From positions 62,001 through 126,000 of the forward strand of contig NZ_BOMV01000048.1 of the NCBI RefSeq assembly GCF_016862375.1: 64,000 nt of DNA. Direction: 5' to 3'. Under the pieces are notes generated by a model, which saw only the letters and a list, made by a program, of their open reading frames with translations, was not told where the DNA came from and made no database searches. Shown piece after piece: positions 57,471 through 64,000 of this stretch (the stretch's first letter is position 1; every line of letters starts with the position of its first letter). Source of the DNA: Paractinoplanes rishiriensis (GTDB taxonomy: Bacteria > Actinomycetota > Actinomycetes > Mycobacteriales > Micromonosporaceae). Position numbers and translations under genes: made by a program.

Positions 57471-58691
57471 TCAGCAGGGCCCGGCGCGCCCGGGGGTGAC
57501 CGGCGCGTCGAGAAGCCGTCGCAATGAGGTACCCAGGACCTCCACGAACTCGGCGCCGGCCACGGTCAGCTCTCGTGAAGCCGCCAGTGACCGGTAGGCG
57601 ACGCTTACCTGCTCGCGCAGTTCAGTGAACTGGGCGCACGCCACCTCGGCCAAGTCGGGCTCGGCGGCGAGGCGCCGCCACGCCTCGGCGACGTGCAGGA
57701 AGGCGAAGACTCCTTGGAAGAGCCCCGAGGTGGGTCGTTTGTCCTTCTTCCAAGGAGCGTGGTGCCGTTCGGTACCGCCCGGCCGGTAGAGCGGCTCGAC
57801 GTCGATCACCGCGCTCAGCTTGGAGTGGGCGAACTCGTGCACGATCGTGACGGCGAAGTCCTCGGCTGAGGCCGGCCGGCTCACCCCCATGGCGCCGACC
57901 GACTCGCGGGCTGTCGCGCTGCGTGACGACCGGTCGCGCATGTCGGCAAGCGGCACCACGGCCCGTAACCCGAGCGCGATCTCGGTGGCGCGTTCCGGCA
58001 GGTACCGGCAGATCAGCTGCCAGGCGCGGTCGAACTGTTCCTGCCAGTAGGCGGCCTCGGCGTCGTCGAGCCGCTCGCTGGGGGGCGCGTGGTAGCCGTC
58101 GCGATACGGACTCGCGTCCTCAAGGCGTACCGAACACTCCTGTCCGCCGTGCCGGGCGCGCAACCGGCGCAGCGGCCACCACGTGACGCCCTCGACGAGG
58201 GCGGTGGCGACACCCGAGGCACTCGTCACCGTGAGGCCGCCCGAGGTGTCGATGCGGACCGGCCCGGACGCCTCGTCGTCGAGAACGGCCGTACCCAGGG
58301 TGGGCAGCACCATCCGGCCCCGGTGCGCCCAGCCGGTCACCCGGCAGCCGCGACCGGACTCCACGGCGGCGGCCGCGGCGAGGTTGCCCAGCTGGAGGAA
58401 TTCCCCCGGACGAGATTTCTCCCGGCTTGTCCGGCTCAGCCACGCGCCGACCATCGGGTCGCCGATCAGCCGCGCGATCCGGTCCGGGTCGGCGTCCTGG
58501 CAGGCGGCCAGCACGGCCACCGCGGTGTCGCGCTCCGCCGGCTCGCCGAGCCAGCTTCTGACGATGTGGACGAGAAGCAGCAGGTGAATGCTGACCCGGC
58601 TGGCATTCAGCTCGGCGATCGCCGATACGTCACCGGCGCCGCCGGCCAGTGCCGCGAGCTGATCCGAGGTCAGGCGGTGGTAGTCGTTCAC
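57471..58691 (-). CDS. HExxH-type peptide beta-hydroxylase-like enzyme
   Basis: 406-aa protein with HEFAH (H285, E286, H289), then PLYRPGG, HHAPWKKDKRPTSG and GVFAFLHVAEAW. This order (HExxH, PW..D.RP..G, AF..V) is the signature of HEXXH-domain proteins that accompany FxSxx systems. Related proteins are reported to be 2-oxoglutarate-dependent beta-hydroxylases of RiPP peptides rather than metalloproteases. GTG 58691 overlaps the rSAM stop (GTGA), so translation is coupled. The long form to 58736 is not needed. Confidence 0.82.
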   Translation of the reverse strand: MNDYHRLTSDQLAALAGGAGDVSAIAELNASRVSIHLLLLVHIVRSWLGEPAERDTAVAVLAACQDADPDRIARLIGDPMVGAWLSRTSREKSRPGEFLQLGNLAAAAAVESGRGCRVTGWAHRGRMVLPTLGTAVLDDEASGPVRIDTSGGLTVTSASGVATALVEGVTWWPLRRLRARHGGQECSVRLEDASPYRDGYHAPPSERLDDAEAAYWQEQFDRAWQLICRYLPERATEIALGLRAVVPLADMRDRSSRSATARESVGAMGVSRPASAEDFAVTIVHEFAHSKLSAVIDVEPLYRPGGTERHHAPWKKDKRPTSGLFQGVFAFLHVAEAWRRLAAEPDLAEVACAQFTELREQVSVAYRSLAASRELTVAGAEFVEVLGTSLRRLLDAPVTPGRAGPC

Positions 58692-59920
58692 GCCGGATCG
58701 TGCGTGGGAAGCCGTTCCAGGTCGGCGATGACACACGTCCGGATGTGCCGAATCAGCTCGAGCATGTCAGCACAGTAGACGGAAGGGTTTCGGAACCCGC
58801 GTCCGGCTCGGTACCTGTGCGCGTAGTGACCGCCGCCACAAATCTCACGTGACGGGCAAGCGCGGCAGGTGTCGCCGAGCGCGGCCAGACCGATCTGGCG
58901 AGCCACGATACCCGGGTGGTCGAGCGCCGCGTCGAAGGAGTCGGTCAGCACGTTCAGTCCGGTGTCGCAGGCGCCCGGGAAGGCCGACTTGAGCGAGTCG
59001 ACCTGCTCGATCGCGCCGTCCGTCTCGACCACGACGACCGCGACCGGGCTGAGACCGACCTGTTCGGACCGGCTCGTGCCGCCGAGGAGGAGCGCCAGCA
59101 CGTCCTCGAACAGGCGGATGCCGACCTCCTGCCGCGGCGCCCGATACCACCGATCAAAAACGGCGATCAACCAATCGGCGTACGGGGTGGGCCCGGCGCC
59201 CGGCGGGCGGGCCGGCGGTGTCTGCCAGTTGGCGTGCGGCAACAGAAGGTCAAGTGTCGGCGGCCGGTAGTCGAGCAGCGCCTCGTAGGTGGCAATCGGA
59301 TCGGTCGCCGGGTCGATCGTGCACAGCAACCCGGCGAACGAGTCGCGGTGTTCCTCGCCGGCGAGCAGACGCAGCGCGCGGTCCACGGCGTCGAAGCTGC
59401 CCCGCCCGTTGGCGTGGCGTCGCCGCCGGTCGTGATCGGCCCGGGCGCCGTCCAGGCTTACGCCGATCTCGACCCGGTGGTCCCGCAGCGCGTCCAGGGT
59501 GGCCCGGTCGAGCAGTACGCCGTTCGTCTGCATCTGGACCCGCAGATCGACACCGTCGCAGGCGGTCCGGAAGCCGGTGATCAGGGTCGCCAGCCGGTCC
59601 ATCCCGGTGAGCAGCGGCTCCCCACCGTGTAGCACGAGCCGCATCCGGTCGAGCCGATGCGTGCGGGCGAACGCGCCCATCCGGTCGGCGGCCGCCCGCC
59701 AGACCGGCTCCGCCATGAACACCGGCTTGGTGCGCCAGGACTGGTCGGCCATCTCGTACACGTAGCAGTAGTCACAGGCCAGATTGCAGCGCTGATGGAC
59801 CTTCAGCACCACGTCCCGGAAAGGGACCGGCGTGTGCCCGGCCGGGACGTCGAGCCCCCGGAACGGCCACTCGGATGCCCCGGTGACCAGGGGCAGCACC
59901 GAGGAACGTTCGGTGGGCAT
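58688..59920 (-). CDS. FxsB-family radical SAM/SPASM peptide maturase
   Basis: 410 aa. [4Fe-4S] SAM motif CNLACDYC (C45, C49, C52); VLHGGEPLL for SAM binding; C-terminal SPASM-like domain with CDTGLNV, CRACPSREICGGGHYAHRYRAG and NPSVYCADM. This layout is FxsB-like. Such enzymes crosslink an aromatic side chain to the beta-carbon of the third residue in a three-residue motif (cyclophane/triceptide). ATG 59920 has GAGGGA 6 nt upstream. It shares its end with the HExxH gene, with both precursor-like genes downstream. Confidence 0.9.
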   Translation of the reverse strand: MPTERSSVLPLVTGASEWPFRGLDVPAGHTPVPFRDVVLKVHQRCNLACDYCYVYEMADQSWRTKPVFMAEPVWRAAADRMGAFARTHRLDRMRLVLHGGEPLLTGMDRLATLITGFRTACDGVDLRVQMQTNGVLLDRATLDALRDHRVEIGVSLDGARADHDRRRRHANGRGSFDAVDRALRLLAGEEHRDSFAGLLCTIDPATDPIATYEALLDYRPPTLDLLLPHANWQTPPARPPGAGPTPYADWLIAVFDRWYRAPRQEVGIRLFEDVLALLLGGTSRSEQVGLSPVAVVVVETDGAIEQVDSLKSAFPGACDTGLNVLTDSFDAALDHPGIVARQIGLAALGDTCRACPSREICGGGHYAHRYRAGRGFRNPSVYCADMLELIRHIRTCVIADLERLPTHDPA

Positions 59921-59975
59921 GATGTCCCTCTCTGGCCGTCGGCGTCCGATTAGAGCTTACGGGCGGCGGTCCATG

Positions 59976-62819
59976 CTAGAACGGCGGCGGCTCGATGTCG
60001 CACTCCCCACGTTCCCCCCGCGCCGCCGCCCGCACCTGCGGATGCTCCGGGCCCAGCGCCGTACGCAGAGCGTTGAGAGCGGGCTCGAGGAGCGCGTTGG
60101 CGCCCTGCGGGTCCTGCTCCCGGGTGATGATCCCCAGGTTGATCGCGCAGATGAGCATGTCGGGGTGCTGGTCGCGCTTGGCCGCGCGGGCGTTCTCCAG
60201 CGTGGTGCGCAGCAGCCGGGCGGCCCCCTCGACGTCGTTGTTCACCACCAGGTCGTTCGCGAGCCCGACCGCCGCGGCGTGCACGTACGGGTGGCTGACG
60301 CCGACCCCGTCCAGCAGCTGCCGGTACGCGGACTCGCAGGTGCGGCGGGCGGTGTTCCGCTCGCCCATCATCCGCAGGATGATCGCGTGGTTGACCGCGG
60401 CGGCCAGGGCCACCGGGTTGGTCTCACCGAACCGGGCGCGATAGGTGTTCACCGTGCGCAGGCTGGTGGTGTACGTGAGCAGAGGTGCATCGGGCAGCCG
60501 GGCGGCCACCGCAACCCGGACCGCGTTCGCGTACGACATCGCGGCGGCCAGGGTGTTGCCGTTCTCGGAGCCCCACTCGCCCTGGCAGATCAGGTGATGC
60601 TGCTGGCTGGCCTTCAGGGCCTCGGCGATCCGGCCGGCCTTACGCAGCGCGATCGCGGTCGTCCGCGCGGCCAGCATCACGCTCGGGTGCCGCTCGCCCA
60701 GCTGGTCGCGCATCGCCGGGAGCATGTCCTCCTGCAGCTGCAGCACCTGCTCGTACTTGCCGAGGCCGAACAGGTCGCGGGCCAGGTTGGAGATGGCGAA
60801 GTGGGTGCGGTAGTCGTTCTCGCCGTGCGCCTGCCGCCAGAGGCGTACCAGGTCCTCGTCGATCTCCCGAGCCTTGTCGAACTCGCCGATCGCGCGGTGG
60901 CACAGGGCCATGTTGCTCCGGGCGCGCAGCAGCTCGACGTTGTTCGCGCCGCGGGTCCGCTGGTAGTACTCGATGCGGTAGCGCTCCAGGTTGGCGGCCT
61001 TGCCGTAGCTGCCGAGAATCCGGCTCACCATGGCCACGCCGTTCGCGGTCCGGGCGGTCCGGTCGTTGTTGGCGCCGAACCTCTCGTGGTTGTTGAGCCG
61101 GGTCCAGGCCATGTCGTAGAGCCGTTCGGCCTCGGCGTAGCGACCGAGAGCGACCAGGTTGAGCGCGTACCGGTCGATGCAGGCGAAGGTCTCGTCGTCG
61201 TCCCAGACATCGCCGGGGCCGGCCCACGCGCGCCGGGCCTCCGCGGTCAGCCGCAGGCTGCCGTCGAAGTCGCCGAGCAGGTACAGGTACCGGATCTGGT
61301 CGAGCACGACCCGGCGCATCGGCCGAGCCGCGTTCTCCACCAGGCCGGTCGGACCGATGTGCTGGCCGATCTGGGCGTGCATCTCCCAGGTCAGCGGATC
61401 GTCGGGGTCGTGCGGGTTGGCGGCGACCAGCAGCCGGCGGGCGTTGTCGTAGGCGAGCTGCCGGTCCGGGCCGAGCAGCGAGTCGCGGACGACCAGCTGG
61501 ACCAGCCGGTGTACCTGCACCTTCTGGCCGCCGTCGGCCGCGGTGAGCAGGCCGTACCGCTCGAGCAGCTGCAGCGCCGCCTCCAGCTGGGCGTCCTGGG
61601 CGAGCACCCGGCCCAGCGGCGGCGGGATGGAGTGCTCCGCCGCGGTACGCAGTAGGGCCGGCGAAACCGGCTCGGCGCTCAGGCAGGACAGCATCGCGAG
61701 CAGCTGGCCCGCACCCGCCGAGACCCGTTTCACCTCGTCGAACGCGAGGCCGAAGGCGCCGGCCACGGTCTCCGGGTAGTCCCGTGCCTGACCCTGGCTC
61801 AGCACCGCGGTGGCCTGGCGGTCGAGCCGTCGCAGGTATTCCGGCACCGAGACGTTGGTGGCCGCTCGCATCGCGGACGCCTGCTCGAGCGCCAGCGGCA
61901 GGTCGCCCAGCCGGTCGGCGAGCAGGTCGGCGTCGTCGAAGCTGATCCGGCTGTTGCGTTGCAGCAGGGCGATGCTGTCCTGCCGGGGCAGGACGCCGAC
62001 CGGCACGGTGCGGCCGTACTCGTTCCAGCTGCCGTCGCGGGTCGTCACGATCACGGTGCCCCGGCCGGCGGTCGGCAGGAGTTCGCGGATCTGCTCCGGC
62101 CCGATCGCGTTGTCGTAGACCAGCAGCCAGCTGAACGAGGCGCTCTCCAGCGCACCGAGGAGGTTGAGCACGGTCTGCCCGATGTCGGACTGGCTGATCT
62201 CGACCGTCTCGGACAGGCGGTCGGCCAGCGCCGCCAGCGCCGAGCGGGTCCGCGCCACCTGCTCGGCGACGATCCACCAGACCACGTCGTAGTGGTGACC
62301 CTCGCGGTGCACGAACTCGGCGGCCAGGCTCGTCTTGCCGACACCGCTGAGGCCGTGCAGGATCATCGGCCGCCAGGACTCGGAGTCGGACTCCGAGTCG
62401 GACTCCGGCGCGGACTTCATGCGTTCGAGCAGGTCCTCGCGGCCGGTGAAGCCGGGTTTGCGGGGCGGCACCGAACCGTTCGGCAGTTCCGTCGGGTGCG
62501 GTGTCTCGGGCTCGACAGTGGCGACCGGGCTCGGCGGCGCGCTGGCCCGGCTCTCGTTCCACAGGGCGAGGAAGCGCTGCACCTCGGCCTGCGGGTCGGG
62601 ACGGTGCGCGGCCATCTCGGCCAGCACCCGGACCACCGGCTCCACCTTGCTCCATTTCGGGGTGGCGGTGCCGCTCAGCAGACCGTTCACCGTTTCGTGG
62701 CTGACCTTCTCGGTCATCTCGTCCCGATCGCGGATTTCACCGCTGATCCGGCGGTACGACGGTTGACCGGCGGCCCGCCAGAGAATGCGTAACTGCGCAA
62801 CGAGATCTTCATGCGGCAC
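59976..62819 (-). CDS. NB-ARC/TPR protein with HTH-like N terminus, FxsT-like
   Basis: 947 aa. Residues 1-95 look like an XRE-type domain (LVAQLRILWRAAGQPSYRRISGEI ... HETVNGLLSG). NB-ARC from GSVPPRKPGFTGREDLLERM, P-loop GLSGVGKT at 156-163, WLLVYDNA as Walker B. TPRs about 450-930 (LGRYAEAERLYDMAW, RAIGEFDKAREIDEDLV, LGKYEQVLQLQEDML). C terminus CDIEPPPF. GTG 62819 has GGGGAG 9 nt upstream. First gene of the operon, 55 nt before the rSAM gene. May sense or regulate the peptide; FxsT function is not established. Confidence 0.88.
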   Translation of the reverse strand: MPHEDLVAQLRILWRAAGQPSYRRISGEIRDRDEMTEKVSHETVNGLLSGTATPKWSKVEPVVRVLAEMAAHRPDPQAEVQRFLALWNESRASAPPSPVATVEPETPHPTELPNGSVPPRKPGFTGREDLLERMKSAPESDSESDSESWRPMILHGLSGVGKTSLAAEFVHREGHHYDVVWWIVAEQVARTRSALAALADRLSETVEISQSDIGQTVLNLLGALESASFSWLLVYDNAIGPEQIRELLPTAGRGTVIVTTRDGSWNEYGRTVPVGVLPRQDSIALLQRNSRISFDDADLLADRLGDLPLALEQASAMRAATNVSVPEYLRRLDRQATAVLSQGQARDYPETVAGAFGLAFDEVKRVSAGAGQLLAMLSCLSAEPVSPALLRTAAEHSIPPPLGRVLAQDAQLEAALQLLERYGLLTAADGGQKVQVHRLVQLVVRDSLLGPDRQLAYDNARRLLVAANPHDPDDPLTWEMHAQIGQHIGPTGLVENAARPMRRVVLDQIRYLYLLGDFDGSLRLTAEARRAWAGPGDVWDDDETFACIDRYALNLVALGRYAEAERLYDMAWTRLNNHERFGANNDRTARTANGVAMVSRILGSYGKAANLERYRIEYYQRTRGANNVELLRARSNMALCHRAIGEFDKAREIDEDLVRLWRQAHGENDYRTHFAISNLARDLFGLGKYEQVLQLQEDMLPAMRDQLGERHPSVMLAARTTAIALRKAGRIAEALKASQQHHLICQGEWGSENGNTLAAAMSYANAVRVAVAARLPDAPLLTYTTSLRTVNTYRARFGETNPVALAAAVNHAIILRMMGERNTARRTCESAYRQLLDGVGVSHPYVHAAAVGLANDLVVNNDVEGAARLLRTTLENARAAKRDQHPDMLICAINLGIITREQDPQGANALLEPALNALRTALGPEHPQVRAAARGERGECDIEPPPF
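62378..62409 (-). repeat. Short SDSE-coding microsatellite
   Basis: GACTCGGAGTCG units encode ESDSESDSES in the second TPR protein. They lie in the linker ahead of the P-loop. Confidence 0.7.
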
Positions 62820-63339
62820 CTGTCACGCTCCCCATAAGTACGCCCGCCCGCCACGCCGGACCACCGCTCGTCAGCGGTTGCGAGGAGCGGATTGCCCGCC
62901 CTCGCCACTCCGTGCCAGAAACTGTCAAGTTCTGAAAAGCAGCATTCCACAAGAGAGCGTTCCGACGACAGCCCGTAAAGTTTCGGCAGTTAGCGATTAG
63001 GACGTCTCCGTTGACCGCCGTCGATCTTTGGTGGCGCTGATCACTTCGCTGGCCGGGCACGCTTCCTGCCGTCCCGACCAGGACTTTTCCCTCTGCTGCC
63101 GATCTTTCCGGCCGCCTTTTCGATCTCGGTTCGCAACAGAACCGGAGCGATTCCCAGAGCACCCTCGTTCGGCTCCTTCGGTACGTCCTGTGGTGGACGG
63201 ACGGGGGGTCGCCGGGCCGGGAAGGGCCTGGTCTCCGGTACTGAACGCCCGGACACTCGTCCCCCGCAACCCCGCGATGTCGGCCAATCGGGCAAATCAC
63301 GCCGACTGTCAAGCAACGACAAGTGGATGAGGGCGGCCG
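62820..63339. other. Divergent intergenic region
   Basis: This 520-nt spacer lies between the RiPP operon and the LRR gene. It holds a minus-strand TTGACA at 62928-62923 without a clear -10, and no supported ORF. Confidence 0.45.
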
Positions 63340-64000
63340 ATGCATGTGGACAGTCACCGGTACGGTCGGTGGGTGGTAGATGACTGGGCGTCCTCGTCCC
63401 GATTCGAGCAGGATATCCAGGCCGTCGCCGACGGCCGATCGGACACGCTCGATCTCGGCCGCAGTTACCACTATGGTGCGCCCCGCGAACTACCCGCCGC
63501 CGTTCGCCAACTGACCGGGCTGCGTACGTTGCGGCTGGGCGGCAGCGGCCTCACCGCGCTGCCGGGCTGGCTGGCCGAGCTGCCGGTGGAGACGATCGAC
63601 GCGCGTGGGTGCCCGCTGCAGGAGATGCCGCCGATGCCCTGGGTGCGGTGGGCGCTGGACGCCGGCAAGCTGTACGCGTTCCGCCGGCTGATCGACCCGG
63701 GCCGGGTGTACGGCGCGGCCATCGGGCCCGGTGACGACGCCCCGGCCATCGCGCACCTGGGCCGGTTGATCGGTGAGCGCCGGCTGAGCCTGACCGAGCT
63801 GGTGGTGGAGACGCCGCGGGGGATGCCGTCGGCGACCTGGGCCAACCTCGCGGAGGTGGACCGGCACCTGGACGAGTTGATCGCGGGGCTGCCGCGGCTG
63901 CGGATGTTCGGGATCGTGGACTGTCCGCTGGGCCGGGTGCCGGAGCCGATTCGCCGGTTGCGCCATCTGAGCAATCTGCGGTTGTCCGCGGTGCTGCCCG
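63340..64000 (+). CDS. Leucine-rich-repeat protein, truncated by window end
   Basis: From ATG 63340 an open frame of 220 codons continues to the window edge. Repeats: LPAAVRQLTGLRTLRLGGSGLTALPGWLAELPVETIDARGCPLQEMP, and later IAGLPRLRMFGIVDCPLGRVPEPIRRLRHLSNLRLSAVLP; the segments spell the LxxLxLxxNxL-type pattern. No signal peptide is seen. GAGGGC lies about 7 nt upstream. LRR proteins mostly mediate protein contacts. It begins 520 nt from, and divergent to, the RiPP operon. Confidence 0.8.
   Translation, partial: MHVDSHRYGRWVVDDWASSSRFEQDIQAVADGRSDTLDLGRSYHYGAPRELPAAVRQLTGLRTLRLGGSGLTALPGWLAELPVETIDARGCPLQEMPPMPWVRWALDAGKLYAFRRLIDPGRVYGAAIGPGDDAPAIAHLGRLIGERRLSLTELVVETPRGMPSATWANLAEVDRHLDELIAGLPRLRMFGIVDCPLGRVPEPIRRLRHLSNLRLSAVLP

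Noticed and set aside
63041-63322. Minus-strand ORF of 93 codons upstream of the TPR gene
   Set aside because: The C-terminal part (GIAPVLLRTEIEKAAGK) looks somewhat protein-like, but no Shine-Dalgarno, family or neighbour support was found.

Overview
The window is high-GC actinobacterial chromosome. Codon use, TANNNT -10 hexamers 6-7 nt before leaderless start codons, an EccB protein, a SARP/AfsR regulator, an IdeR/DmdR-type iron box, a SoxR and FxSxx-type TPR proteins all fit, and the overall flavour suggests Micromonosporaceae (Actinoplanes-like). The genus is inference; no rRNA or other taxonomic marker lies in the window.

Layout. 1-24.4 kb is mostly housekeeping and envelope genes: a LytS/LytTR-type two-component pair, a secreted PET-hydrolase-like cutinase, a sodium:solute symporter with its DUF3311 partner, a polyprenyl glycosylphosphotransferase, divergent Fpg-type DNA glycosylase and glycosyltransferase genes sharing one tiny promoter, an arylsulfotransferase-family protein, an overlapping three-gene operon (cytidylyltransferase-like, glycerol-1-phosphate dehydrogenase-like, CDP-alcohol phosphotransferase), an aminotransferase, CorA, EccB, cyclophilin, rhomboid, thiolase, a split transketolase divergent from soxR, and a tandem-repeat surface protein. 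24.7-41.4 kb carries tRNA-Ser(TGA), a GH30 glycosidase with ricin-type lectin, a quinone oxidoreductase, an NlpC/P60 peptidase, a histidine kinase, PEBP, a methyltransferase, a large membrane protein, an iron-boxed FhuF-like protein, an XRE-peptide deformylase fusion, a flavohemoprotein, a CPBP protease and an EcsC-like protein. 41.5-42.6 kb is a scar: tRNA-Ser(GCT) and tRNA-Arg(ACG), followed by a frameshifted tyrosine-integrase remnant and a frameshifted Hint (polymorphic toxin/intein-like) remnant. 42.6-52.7 kb has an ArsR-hydrolase pair with a palindromic operator, cspA behind a terminator-like leader, another histidine kinase, small regulators, a SARP/AfsR regulator and a secreted DUF2690 protein.

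The most interesting part is 52.9-62.8 kb, a RiPP-type locus resembling the FxSxx-COOH (FxsA/FxsB/FxsT) systems. A minus-strand operon runs NB-ARC/TPR protein, FxsB-like radical SAM/SPASM enzyme, HExxH-type (putative 2-oxoglutarate-dependent peptide hydroxylase) protein, then two short precursor-like genes. The first of these ends in F-G-N-A-P-COOH and the second carries H-S-S-S-P at the aligned position, with a C-terminal extension. A second NB-ARC/TPR gene lies on the plus strand beside it; its promoter, containing a perfect 13-bp palindrome, has been partly duplicated downstream. The system would be expected to install three-residue cyclophane crosslinks and perhaps beta-hydroxylation on the peptides. 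The window ends inside a leucine-rich-repeat gene.
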